Below are positions 1 to 9,500 of a DNA stretch of 35,524 nt, in pieces. The position numbers and the translations under genes are program-made. The notes beneath the pieces were generated by a model, which ran no database searches, was not told where the DNA came from, and saw nothing but the letters and a program-made list of their open reading frames with translations. This stretch comes from Lentimicrobium sp. (lineage in GTDB: Bacteria > Bacteroidota > Bacteroidia > Bacteroidales > Lentimicrobiaceae), in NCBI GenBank assembly GCA_024709105.1, contig JANJXJ010000216.1, forward strand, positions 1 through 35,524, in the 5' to 3' direction. Within the stretch, counting starts at the first letter, position 1. Each line of letters opens with the position of its first letter.

Positions 1-2
1 GT

Positions 3-935
3 AGTGGATGGAATTTTCAGAATGCAAAGAATGATTTAATTAATAACCCATTTGTTCTATTTGTTAAATACAATTATAGACCATTTGACTTTAGAAATAT
101 AGTTTATACAGGTACCTCTTCTGGTTTCTTAGGGAGGTCTAGAAGTATTGTAATGAAACACTTTATTAACCGGTCAAACGTTGGTATATGTTTGATGAGA
201 CAATTTTTCCAAGATGCACCGTACAGCCATATATATGCAACAAATAGCTTAATTGATGAAAGAACCATGTACAGCAATAGAGGTGGAACATATCTTTTCC
301 CAATTTACATATATCCTGAATCGAACAGTCAACAAATTATTGATTCAATAAAAGGAAGAATTCCTAATTTTAATGTAAAAATTATAAAACAATTTGCGGA
401 ACTCTTAAGCTTAACATTTACCAACGAGAAAGAGACCACCAAAGACACTTTTGCCCCGATTGATATCTTAGACTATATCTATGCAGTTTTACACTCACCC
501 ACTTACCGGGGAAAATTTAAAGAATTTTTGAAAATTGATTTTCCGAGAGTGCCCTACCCCAATGACACAACAACTTTTTGGCAACTCGTAAATCTTGGTG
601 CACAAATAAGGCAGCTTCATTTGCTGGAAAGCCCGATAATTGAAAATTTCATCACGCAATACCCAATTGACGGCAACAACGAAGTTGACAAGGGAAAATA
701 CGAAAATGGCAGGGTGTATATTAATGAAGCTCAGTATTTCAACAACGTACCTCAAATTGCCTGGGAGTTTTATATCGGGGGTTATCAGCCGGCCCAAAAA
801 TGGCTAAAAGACCGTAAAGGCCGTAAACTTGAATTCGACGATATTTTACACTATCAGAAGATTATAGTGGCATTGGTTGAAACAAGCCGGCTAATGGGTG
901 AAATTGATGAAATTATAAAAAAACATCTGACCTAG
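3..935 (+). CDS. Type ISP restriction-modification enzyme, C-terminal part (5' truncated by window edge)
   Basis: The reading frame is open from the first complete codon at position 3, so this is the C-terminal ~310 residues of a longer protein. Type ISP enzymes are single-chain translocating restriction-modification proteins, with nuclease, helicase, N6-adenine methylase and target-recognition parts in that order. Only the last part is visible. Characteristic motifs of the family's C-terminal domain are present: YRPFDFRNIVYT near the window edge, RSRSIVMKHF, FPIYIYPE, DYIYAVLHSPTYRGKFKEFL, DFPRVPYP, LHLLESP, IGGYQPAQKWLKDRKGR and HYQKIIVALVET. The enzyme would recognise and methylate or cut foreign DNA in the cytoplasm. 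The sequence is clearly more AT-rich than genes from 2.3 kb onward, which suggests horizontal acquisition. The methylase and nuclease motifs lie outside the window, so integrity of the whole enzyme cannot be judged. A type IIG enzyme with the same C-terminal domain is the main alternative. Confidence 0.88.
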   Translation, partial: SGWNFQNAKNDLINNPFVLFVKYNYRPFDFRNIVYTGTSSGFLGRSRSIVMKHFINRSNVGICLMRQFFQDAPYSHIYATNSLIDERTMYSNRGGTYLFPIYIYPESNSQQIIDSIKGRIPNFNVKIIKQFAELLSLTFTNEKETTKDTFAPIDILDYIYAVLHSPTYRGKFKEFLKIDFPRVPYPNDTTTFWQLVNLGAQIRQLHLLESPIIENFITQYPIDGNNEVDKGKYENGRVYINEAQYFNNVPQIAWEFYIGGYQPAQKWLKDRKGRKLEFDDILHYQKIIVALVETSRLMGEIDEIIKKHLT

Positions 936-1010
936 TGGTTATAAATTAGTTGGCGCTAATGTTTTTACAGCACTTCGCATCAAATAGAATGACTTTGCAA
1001 AAGATTCAGT

Positions 1011-1072
1011 TGCGGAGAATAATTTAAATATTTGCCGCAATTTTGCGGAGAATAATGCTTATATTTGCCGCA
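1011..1072 (+). promoter_or_regulatory. Twin palindromic operator overlapping the fic promoter
   Basis: Two 29-base copies lie at 1011-1039 and 1044-1072, 33 bases apart start to start (about three helical turns). Both have the left arm TGCGGAGAATAAT and the right arm ATATTTGCCGCA. They differ only in the four central bases, TTAA in the first and GCTT in the second. Each copy is an imperfect palindrome, since the right arm read in reverse complement begins TGCGGCAAATAT. The second copy contains an exact Bacteroidota -7 box, TATATTTG, at 1060-1067. Conserved arms around a variable centre are what a dimeric repressor site looks like. A bound protein would cover the promoter core. The likely ligand is the winged-helix C-terminus of the downstream Fic protein, but that is inference. 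Confidence 0.75.
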
Positions 1073-1088
1073 GGAACAAATTCAAGCA

Positions 1089-2186
1089 GTGGCAAAATAC
1101 ATTTACGAATACAAGAACTGGACTGATTTCACCTGGCGTGAAGCGGAAATCAACGCCTTATTCGGAGAGGTACGCAACCTTCAGGGTAAAATTATCGGAC
1201 AGATGAACACACTTGGTTTTGCGACTAAAGAAGAAGCTACACTAACAACTTTAACGTTTGATGTTATTAAATCCTCAGAAATAGAAGGAGAAAAACTTGA
1301 CTATGACCAGGTTCGTTCATCAATTGCAAGAAGACTTGGAATTAATATAGCCGGACTTGTTCCTGCTAACAGAAACGTGGAAGGGGTAGTAGAGATGATG
1401 CTTGATGCAACCCAAAACTATCAAAAGCCTTTGACAAATAAACGGCTGTATGGCTGGCATTCTGCACTTTTCCCGACTGGACACAGTGGAATGCATAAAA
1501 TAGAAGTTGGTCGTTATCGTTCAGGAGAAATGCAAATAGTTTCAGGATCGATGGGGATAGAAAAGGTCTGCTACGAAGCAGTTCCTGCTAAAAAGGTCAA
1601 AGAAGAAATGGATAAATTTTTAAAATGGTTTAATGTCAACTCACATATTGACCCTGTGCTAAAATCCGCCATTGCTCACTTCTGGTTTATCATCATACAC
1701 CCATTTGACGATGGTAACGGAAGAATCGCAAGAGCGATTTCAGATTTGATGCTTGCCCGTGCAGATGGAACAACTGAACGCTTTTACAGTATGTCAAGCC
1801 AGATTTTGACTGAACGAAAACAGTATTACGCGATTTTACAAAAAGTTCAACACAGCACTGGCGACATAACAGATTGGTTAGACTGGTTTTTGCATTGCCT
1901 CAAAAATTCACTATTGGCAACACAAACGACATTTCAGAAAATACTGAGAAAAACCAATTTTTGGAAATTTCACGAAAACACTGAATTTAATGAACGACAG
2001 AGGTTGGTTTTAAACAAACTTTTTGACGGGTTTGATAGAAAATTGAAGTCATCAAAGTGGGCAAAGATTGCTAAATGTTCACCTGACACTGCATTACGTG
2101 ACATTAAAGATTTAATTAGTAAGGGAATATTACGACAAGAGCAACAAGGTGGACGTAGCACAAACTACGAACTTGCGGACTTCTGA
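1089..2186 (+). CDS. Fic-family protein AMP-transferase with N-terminal DUF4172-like and C-terminal winged-helix domain
   Basis: Fic enzymes transfer a nucleotide monophosphate, usually AMP, to hydroxyl side chains of target proteins. The core motif HPFDDGNGRIAR is complete, with its catalytic His at about residue 204. The N-terminal part (NWTDFTW through LQGKIIGQM) fits the DUF4172 domain common in these proteins. The sequence SSEIEG near residue 62 matches the (S/T)xxxE(G/N) inhibitory-helix motif, so the enzyme should be auto-inhibited by its own N-terminal helix. The last ~65 residues (NERQRLVLNKLFDGF to STNYEL) look like a winged helix, suggesting autoregulation at the operator just upstream. 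I chose GTG at 1089, giving MAKYIYEYKNW. An in-frame TTG at 1065 lies inside the -7 box and operator, so it should precede the transcription start. The gene is AT-rich like the restriction gene before it. No separate antitoxin gene is visible. Confidence 0.9.
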   Translation: MAKYIYEYKNWTDFTWREAEINALFGEVRNLQGKIIGQMNTLGFATKEEATLTTLTFDVIKSSEIEGEKLDYDQVRSSIARRLGINIAGLVPANRNVEGVVEMMLDATQNYQKPLTNKRLYGWHSALFPTGHSGMHKIEVGRYRSGEMQIVSGSMGIEKVCYEAVPAKKVKEEMDKFLKWFNVNSHIDPVLKSAIAHFWFIIIHPFDDGNGRIARAISDLMLARADGTTERFYSMSSQILTERKQYYAILQKVQHSTGDITDWLDWFLHCLKNSLLATQTTFQKILRKTNFWKFHENTEFNERQRLVLNKLFDGFDRKLKSSKWAKIAKCSPDTALRDIKDLISKGILRQEQQGGRSTNYELADF

Positions 2187-2262
2187 ATGTAACGCTGCTG
2201 CCAACATTGGTGTTGCATCAGGCGGGGTGAGCATTGTGTATGCAAATACCACCTTCAGTCTT

Positions 2263-2556
2263 TTAAATCATAGTATATTTTACATCCTGGTATTCAACAT
2301 GCCTGTCGAACATCGCCACAATAAACGGGCATACCGGCTGAATTTTAATTTGCTTTTCCCGGGCAAACTCTATCAATGTATTCAGCAGCTTAATTCCTGC
2401 ACCTTTACCACGCAGTGAATCATCAACCCGGGTATGGTCGGCAATGATATATCCTTCGTGCTGCCCGTTTATCCATGAAATCTCAGCAAGTATTTGTCCG
2501 TTTGCCTCAGTATACACGCTCCCGCCTGCTGAGGTAAGTTTGGTTTTTATCTCCAT
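2263..2556 (-). CDS. Small GNAT-like N-acetyltransferase (YidJ/CG family)
   Basis: This 97-residue protein belongs to the short GNAT-like acetyltransferase family (Acetyltransf_CG type), which consists of little more than the acetyl-CoA binding core. The motif RGKGAG at residues 49-54 corresponds to the pyrophosphate-binding loop. VCPFIVAMFDRHVEYQDV near the C-terminus is the typical family ending, with a conserved Cys (residue 76) in the CPF motif. The substrate of this family is generally unknown. The gene is transcribed towards the accessory segment and stops 76 bases after the end of fic, so the two are convergent. Its start is separated from the terminator of the peptidase operon by about 60 bases, so it probably has its own promoter. 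A weak -7-like TTCATTTG lies directly before the ATG on the minus strand. Confidence 0.85.
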   Translation of the reverse strand: MEIKTKLTSAGGSVYTEANGQILAEISWINGQHEGYIIADHTRVDDSLRGKGAGIKLLNTLIEFAREKQIKIQPVCPFIVAMFDRHVEYQDVKYTMI

Positions 2557-2619
2557 AGCAAATGAATTGTTACTAAAAAACAGCCATTTATGTGTTTTTG
2601 TTTGCAGGATGATTCAGAC

Positions 2620-2652
2620 AAAAAAAACAGGGAAACCTCAGCTTCCCTGTTT
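2620..2652 (-). terminator. Rho-independent terminator of the peptidase operon
   Basis: On the minus strand the stem AAACAGGGAA (2652-2643) pairs with TTCCCTGTTT (2634-2625) across an 8-base loop and is followed by a run of T. It starts 25 bases past the stop codon of the Rgp-like peptidase gene. It would end the two-gene peptidase transcript before the acetyltransferase gene. Confidence 0.85.
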
Positions 2653-2677
2653 CTTTTACAAATAACAACTTCCGGCT

Positions 2678-5600
2678 TTATTGAACGATCAGTTTCACAC
2701 GGCTGTTGAAATTGATATTATCCACCTGAAGTACATATACTCCGCTTGATCCCTTCGGCAGCTGCAGTCTGTATTCGCCCGATGCACTTGTATTTGCTGA
2801 ATAAACAATTGCACCTGATGCAGAATAGACCTTTAGGCTGGTTTGGCCTGTGAGTTCTGGTAAAGTTACAGTAAATGAACCGTTTGCGGGATTAGGATAA
2901 ACCAGAATGTCGCTCCTCATGGCTTTTCCTGAATTGGCCATACAGTAATCAACAGTAATGTAAGCTGATTTTACAACTGTATTTGAGCCGATTCCATCGT
3001 AAACGGTAAGGGTAACATCGTAAACACCAGGCTCACGGTAATACACAACAGGGTTCTGATCGTTTGAAGTATCGGGAGTACCGCCGGGGAAACTCCATGC
3101 CCATGAAGTGGCACCACCTGCAGAATAGTCGGTAAAGGTGATTTCATCATTTTCGCAAACCTTTACACTGCTGGCCATAAAGTTTGCCAGGAGCGGAGCA
3201 CTTGAACTCAATTCAAAGAAATTGATGTATTCCAGCATCAGAGAATCTTTTACTGATCGCGATTCACTGTCGCGCAAACCGCCGAATTCAAATGAAGAAC
3301 CTATGGTTTTGTAGTTTTCGGCTGAATAAGAAATGGCTGCAAAGTACTCAGGATTAGAGTTCTGGAAAAGACTTACGGCATCATCAAGCGGCAGGAGCCT
3401 GTCAATGTAACTGTTGTCTCCCTCAAAATAGAACGACATATTTTCAACCATGGTTGAGGGTTGCCCGTTGAGCGTTTTCAGGTCGCTGCTTCCATCGCTT
3501 TCTCCGTCTATTTTAAACATAGGGTGAACAGCAGTAGGCGTGTTATACGCCCAGGTGTCTCCACCTTCCATATATACTTTTCCGCCATTATTCAGGAAAT
3601 TGGCAAGTACCTGCCCCTGTCCGGTGGTCAAAACAGCATTGTTGGGATATGCGCCAAGGCAAACAAACACCGATTGATAAGAACCCAGAACCAGTGGCCA
3701 GGAGGTGAGATAATCGGAAGAAACCGACAAGTTGGTCAGGCAGTTGCGGATGGAAGTACCAGAGTTTTTATTTCCGTCGAGGTCAATAATCAATACAGGA
3801 ATCTGACCGATCACCACACTGAAAAGTCCGGTACCTGAGAAATCTCCGTCTGATTCAAAGTTCAGGATAAAATCGGCCATATGTCCGGCGGGAGTTGAAG
3901 GTAGTGCAGTTACAGTATAAACTGCAGTTACAGTTTCTTCGCCATTGATTGTTCCATAATACACCGAGTCTGTGTGAATCATGATGTTGGTATCGGCAGA
4001 ACTCAGGAATCCGTTCAGGTTATAACCGGGTGCGCTACCTGCATTAATCACGGACAGGTGGAGGTTGAAAGTTTCTCCTGGGTCGGCTTTTCCGTTGTTG
4101 TTGCCGGTTTCGTCGGTGAGGGTCATACCACCGTAAACCAATGCAACAGAGTGTGCTGTAATGTTAAAACTTCCTGTCCAGGTGTAATCGGGCCCAACAG
4201 CAGTATAATTGAAAAGGATGGGATGCCTGTCGGGAACCGAAGCGTCAACACTGAATGCAAATCCACCTGAAATGGACACTGTTTGTCCGGCTTCAATCAA
4301 AGGGTAAACTTCGGTAGAATCAGAAAGAACAACAAACGGATTGGCAGTGGTGAGGGTTACTTCAACATTGGCAACTTCTTCGGTTCCTACATTTTTCAGG
4401 CCAAGAGCCAGGGTTACGGCTTCGCCGTAATCCAGCTGCTGATTGTTGTTTCCGTTTTCATCTTCAATGGTATTGTTTTCGTAAACCACATAAGGGCCTT
4501 CGAGCGGCAGAATGTCAATTTCAGCAATGTAGGGAAGGTGATTGAATGCGGTAACAGCAAGTTTCATTTCACCTACATCAGATAAAACAGGAATGGTAAT
4601 CACCGCGGCACCTCCGTTAACGGTTGCAGTTCCCAGAATTTCACCATCCATGGTTAAACATGCCAAAGCTCCGTCAACAGCGCAGTTTACAGTAAACTGA
4701 GAAGAACCTATAAAGGCAACCGGATCGTGATTTACAACCAGATTTTGAGGCAAAGCGGTGCGAACCATAAGGGAAGGATCTCCGAACAAAGTCCAGGTAT
4801 CGGTCATTTCTGAACCGTCATTTCCGTATGTATCGTTCATTTTCATACATCCGTTCATGGAGAGTCCGCCAAATGTACGTTTGATATTTCCGGCATAAGC
4901 CTCCACCAGAATATCATTCATTTCATCCTGTCCGTCCATGGGAGGATTCCAGCTTTGATTGATGGTTGACATAAGTGTGGCAACAGCGCCGGTGGGTCCG
5001 TTTGCATTGCTAGCCCTGAGCCAGGCTTCAGCAAAACAGGTAGCGTTCAGAAAATCTCCGTTTACACAGGCAACCGACCAGATGAAAGGCCACATGTCGT
5101 TGTTGGTCAATCCATTCACACCGCTGTTTGAAAAACCTGTGGTTGACCATGAATTCTGGCTTCCGTGTCCAACGTAGTTGATGATACCTCTTCCGGCATT
5201 TACCTCGGTAGAAACACTTCCTGAATTTGGATTGCCAGGCAAGTCTTCGCCACCCTGACTGCCATCGTAAAGTTCGCTAACCATAGTATAGGTATATCCT
5301 ACAAGGTCGGTGCGAATGTTGCGCATGTGCTGCCAGTCGTATTCATTATCATCGCCGGGGCCTTCGCTGGAAGCAATTCCAACACCTTTTGAAAACCAGT
5401 CGGTAGTCACCACCGGATTCTGCTCATAAGCGATTGTGCGATCAACCTGTGTAGTAACATGTGCTGCTGTTTCGGCTGAGAATCTTCCTACAAAAATATC
5501 GGGATAATGGTCGTTTCCAACCTGGTATCCGTAAGCATTGTCTGATGGGCCGCCAATATTTCCGGTAGTGATGGTGGGCACCTGAGCATGATCACCCACC

Positions 5601-6508
5601 AAAAGCAGGTAGGTAAGGCCATTGGTTGTATAATAATTGGTTACGTAGTTCTTTATTGCTGTAGAATTGGTTCCAACGGTAGCAACATCAACCATTTCAA
5701 CCGGAATACCGATGGTTTTTTTCCATTCCACGAATTTTTGCATCTCGGCCATAAAAGCTCCATGACAAATAATGAGCATATTTCCCTGTTCTTCAAGCGG
5801 GGTGTAGCGCGAAGAACTGCCCGAATTGAGGAAATGACGGTTGTAGATCCGCTGAAATTCACCTACGGTAGTTTCTGGCTGCGACTGCCGCGAAATGGTA
5901 TTGAACTGAGAAACTCCGTTGGCATAGATTTCTGCTGTGATCTCATAATACACGCGCAGGGTTTTGGTTACCGGATTGTAACTGAAAGGATTGGCAACGA
6001 TGGTTTGTCCCCTGTAGTCGCGGATAATGTACGGGTCTCTGAGGAAAGCCTGATCTGCCGGCCAGAATTCGTCGCGCTCATAGGCTTTGCCGTAAACATA
6101 CGGAACGGAAGCGGGGTCAATATCGCGGGTAAAATTGCCTTTTGAAGGAGCAATATTAATAAACGGATAATCAATGTAACGCGAAGAGATTACCCTTACT
6201 TCCATATTTGCCTGATCGGGAATAATAACAGATGAAGCGATTACTGGCAAATCGGGCATACCCTTTTTGAGCATGGGACTGGCACCATCAACTTTAATGG
6301 TGAATGCATCACCCTGAGGGGTCTGAACAGGAAGAATCTCGAATCCCTGTACCGTGAACTCCACAACTGTTGAGGCTGCATCGGTGCTGATCAATTCAAC
6401 CCGTGCCGGAGCTGGTGAATCTGAGCTGATGCCCACCCAGTTCTGAGCAGATAATACTGATGTCAGAACCAGTGAAAACAAAAGCAAAAATGACTTTTTC
6501 AAAAACAT
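2678..6508 (-). CDS. Arg-gingipain (RgpB)-like C25 cysteine peptidase with T9SS sorting domain
   Basis: This is a 1276-residue secreted peptidase. A signal peptide spans residues 1-21 (cut after SAQ), followed by a C25 propeptide to about 234. The junction SSSR/YTPLEE matches the RgpB maturation site, where the mature enzyme also starts YTP. The catalytic His448 (YVGHGSQNSW) and Cys481 (SVACVNGDF) are 33 residues apart, as in RgpB. Glu382 and Asp391 in SSEGPGDDNEYDWQH align with RgpB Glu152 and Asp163, the latter being the S1 residue that selects Arg. INQSWNPPMDGQDEMN and LFGDPSLMVRT also match. Then come two CARDB-like beta domains (~688-895), a GATase/ThuA-like alpha/beta segment (~903-1100), a PKD domain (~1108-1188) and a T9SS type A sorting domain (1199-1276, ILVYPNPANGSF). 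The gene lies 20 bases after the Kgp-like gene, so the two form an operon. Family assignment is secure; Arg specificity is inferred from residue conservation. Confidence 0.95.
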   Translation of the reverse strand: MFLKKSFLLLFSLVLTSVLSAQNWVGISSDSPAPARVELISTDAASTVVEFTVQGFEILPVQTPQGDAFTIKVDGASPMLKKGMPDLPVIASSVIIPDQANMEVRVISSRYIDYPFINIAPSKGNFTRDIDPASVPYVYGKAYERDEFWPADQAFLRDPYIIRDYRGQTIVANPFSYNPVTKTLRVYYEITAEIYANGVSQFNTISRQSQPETTVGEFQRIYNRHFLNSGSSSRYTPLEEQGNMLIICHGAFMAEMQKFVEWKKTIGIPVEMVDVATVGTNSTAIKNYVTNYYTTNGLTYLLLVGDHAQVPTITTGNIGGPSDNAYGYQVGNDHYPDIFVGRFSAETAAHVTTQVDRTIAYEQNPVVTTDWFSKGVGIASSEGPGDDNEYDWQHMRNIRTDLVGYTYTMVSELYDGSQGGEDLPGNPNSGSVSTEVNAGRGIINYVGHGSQNSWSTTGFSNSGVNGLTNNDMWPFIWSVACVNGDFLNATCFAEAWLRASNANGPTGAVATLMSTINQSWNPPMDGQDEMNDILVEAYAGNIKRTFGGLSMNGCMKMNDTYGNDGSEMTDTWTLFGDPSLMVRTALPQNLVVNHDPVAFIGSSQFTVNCAVDGALACLTMDGEILGTATVNGGAAVITIPVLSDVGEMKLAVTAFNHLPYIAEIDILPLEGPYVVYENNTIEDENGNNNQQLDYGEAVTLALGLKNVGTEEVANVEVTLTTANPFVVLSDSTEVYPLIEAGQTVSISGGFAFSVDASVPDRHPILFNYTAVGPDYTWTGSFNITAHSVALVYGGMTLTDETGNNNGKADPGETFNLHLSVINAGSAPGYNLNGFLSSADTNIMIHTDSVYYGTINGEETVTAVYTVTALPSTPAGHMADFILNFESDGDFSGTGLFSVVIGQIPVLIIDLDGNKNSGTSIRNCLTNLSVSSDYLTSWPLVLGSYQSVFVCLGAYPNNAVLTTGQGQVLANFLNNGGKVYMEGGDTWAYNTPTAVHPMFKIDGESDGSSDLKTLNGQPSTMVENMSFYFEGDNSYIDRLLPLDDAVSLFQNSNPEYFAAISYSAENYKTIGSSFEFGGLRDSESRSVKDSLMLEYINFFELSSSAPLLANFMASSVKVCENDEITFTDYSAGGATSWAWSFPGGTPDTSNDQNPVVYYREPGVYDVTLTVYDGIGSNTVVKSAYITVDYCMANSGKAMRSDILVYPNPANGSFTVTLPELTGQTSLKVYSASGAIVYSANTSASGEYRLQLPKGSSGVYVLQVDNINFNSRVKLIVQ

Positions 6509-6528
6509 ATTTACCGGTTTTTATGTGA

Positions 6529-9500
6529 TTATTCTGAAAGAACTACTTTTCGTACCTGGGTGTGGCCTGCGCCTTCGAGCTTAAGCATGTAAACTCCCGG
6601 CTTAAGTCCTGCAGCACTTATTGCAAACGAATGATTGCCTGTTTGCATAGCTCCGTCTTTCAGAATCTTTACTTCCTGTCCAAGAAGATTAAGAAGGCTG
6701 ATGCGAACCTGTGCACTTTGTTTCAGGCCAAAACTGATGGTAAGCTGGTTGCGGAAAGGATTCGGATAGACACTCAGCTCCTGATCAACCGAATTATTTA
6801 CAGTACTTACCATGGAGAAATAAATCTCATCCGAAGGTTCTGATTCGCAGCCACCCTCATTGGTAACCACAACATAATAAGAACCAGAAACCTGAGGCTC
6901 ATAAATTTGAGATGTTGCGCCTTCAATCGCTCCTTCGGCATTGTACCACTGATTGCCGGTTTCTGAGCTGGAAATAAGCTGAGTCTGGGTTTGAGTAATT
7001 TCAGGTTTGGCAGGAGTTTCGTAACTGTTCACCATTACCTGATCGTTGGCCGAGAAAAGCAAATTAACTGCCTGTATTGAAAACTCTGTGCTTTCGCTAA
7101 CCCAGGCTACCGGATTAAAGATTTCAGGGTCAGAAACCATAGTTTCGGGCGACCAGGTGAGTAATACATTGCCGCTGGCATTGGTTACAAAAGCAAAAAG
7201 GTTAACTTCCTGCTCACCGCAAAAATCTGCCGGATAGGCAAATGCTTTCACTGCAAACTGGTTTCCTGAACCTGAACCGCTGTTTGACGGGAAAATGATG
7301 TCGTCAATAAATACCGCATCTTGTCCGCCGGTTGCACTTCCATCCTTGCTGTAAACCCATTTGAAGGTTCTTTGTCCGGGAGTTACCGGGTAGGAAACTG
7401 TACTCCAGTCGGCATCACCCGACCATGAACCTTTTTCTGAATCATTTATGTAGAATTTCAGAAAGTCATAACCACTTTCGGTTGAAATCTTTCTTGCGAA
7501 TGAAATAACATCATTAGAAGTTACATCCATGGTTATCTGCAATGTGGTAGACGCATTGTGTCCGATGGCGCCTGAGCGTGCTGAATAGGTTCCGCCGTTG
7601 TATGAACTTGCCACAACCGACCAGGGTACCGAGCTGCTGTTAACCCACGGGTAGGCACTGAAATTGCCGGTTTCAAAATCTTCAATCAGCAAACCAACTT
7701 TGGGGTTGTAAACTCTGGATGAGCTGTAAACACCGGCTGCATTTGCAAAATAGAGATCAACGGTTGTTCCAATGGGAATATCGGGGCTGATGGCAACGTT
7801 GTAGACAGCCATTAAAGTTGTACCTGAGGCAATATCTCCTACCTGTGTTTCTACCTGATTGATCTGCAGCCATTCACTCTCGGTAAATAAATGAGCTTCG
7901 GTTTGCAGGGCAGCGCAGTGTCCGTCGTTATTCACCGGAAATGATATCACTACATTTTCGCCCGGATCGAGACGGCCATTTCCATTGCCGGTTCCATTAA
8001 TCATATCATCAATAGCCAGTTCGCCGGCATTAAGCATGGGAGCGTTCAGTTTAACAGTAAAAGCAGCTGTCCAAACCTCAACTCCATCAGTAATTTCAAG
8101 CATAAACTGTGCAGGATGCTGATCGGGCAGCCATTCGCTGGCAGTTACTTCGAATGCATATTCCAGGGTTACAGTGTCGCCTGCAGGGATATTGGGCCAG
8201 GTTTCGCTTCCGTTTTTAACATCAATGTAAGGACTGGTTGAAGTAAGTGTAACCGCAAGATTTTGTGCTTCGGCATTTCCAACATTTCTCAATCCCATGG
8301 TAAATCCAAATGATTCTGAATACTCAGGCATTTGGTTATTGTTGGCGTTAACATCGTTCACCGTCTGAGCCTGCAAAAGTACATAAGGCCCTTCGGGTGA
8401 AGCAACCAGTACCGTTCCAATATATGGCTGACGGTTTTGGGCTGTTACTACTACATCAGCTTCTCCGGGAACTGAAATAGGATCAAGTTCGACTTCAGCA
8501 ACTCCCTGATCGTCGGCCAGTGCACTGCCATGTAAAACTCCATCCTTTGATATGGCTACATAAGCATAAGGGTCAGCATTTACCGTAAAAGTAGTGGATT
8601 GCAGAGGCATCAGCGGTTCGTAGGAAACCGTCATAGGCTGAGGAACTCCAAAATAGACCATCAATGAAGGATCGCCCATCAAACAGTAAACTTCCCAATA
8701 ATAAGTGGTGCGCGATGAACCTGATTCTGTAACAGCCAGATTGCCAGCAACAAACATTTGAGACTGAGTGGTAAACCATTCTTCAAAAGCTTCGCCGTGA
8801 TCGTGAAATGCCCGGTCATAGCTACCCAGTGAGGTTGTGGCGTAAGTTGGGTTAAGAACAACAGCCCCTACTCCTACTCCAAAATAATAATCCTCATCCC
8901 AGTAGGTACTGTTTGAAGCACCAATATATCCGATGGCACCTTTATCCTGAGCCCTGAGCAGTTCTTCTCCAAAGCAGTTGGTGTTGTATGTGCTTGTAAG
9001 GCAGCAGTTGCCAACCAGGAGGGGGTACTTTCCGTAATTCTGTAAACCAGGAATATCTGAGTTTTCGAAAGCTGGATCTGACCAACCTGCCGATGAGCCA
9101 TGCGCAGTATAATTGCCATACCCAACACCGTCGCTCACATTCTGAATAATTGCAGAAGATGCACTGCCTGAGGCAGGGTAAAGATAAGTATGACTGGTTA
9201 TTCCGTGTGCTTCGTTAAAATAGGTGGAAGTTCCGTAGTTGATCTGCCCGTTGCCGTGGATGGCCGCGTAATTACCATCAACCCCTGAAACCATCAGGCT
9301 TTGTCCAAGGAAAGAAGGATCGGGGAACTGATACTGCTCATACATGAGGGTTTTGTCAATCTGAGGCTGGAGCTGTGCCACCGAAGTAGCTGAGAAACGG
9401 CCGAAGTAAACCTCAGGAAGTACATCGTTGGTGTATTCGCAATAATAAAGATCTGAAACGTGGCCTCCCTGGCTGAAAGCCGGAATTTGTGCCACATCAC

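Noticed and set aside
936-1010. Integron attC-like or att-site remnant, with a similar motif at 2190-2225
   Set aside because: GCCAAC/GTTGGC motifs are suggestive, but the required paired boxes of an attC site could not be found and no integrase is present.
2149-2418. 89-codon plus-strand frame overlapping the end of fic and the acetyltransferase gene
   Set aside because: It overlaps two well-supported genes and shows no domain or start signal.
5588-6145. 185-codon open frame antisense to the Rgp-like peptidase gene
   Set aside because: It lies wholly within a well-supported gene, has no recognisable domain, and has composition explained by the opposite strand.
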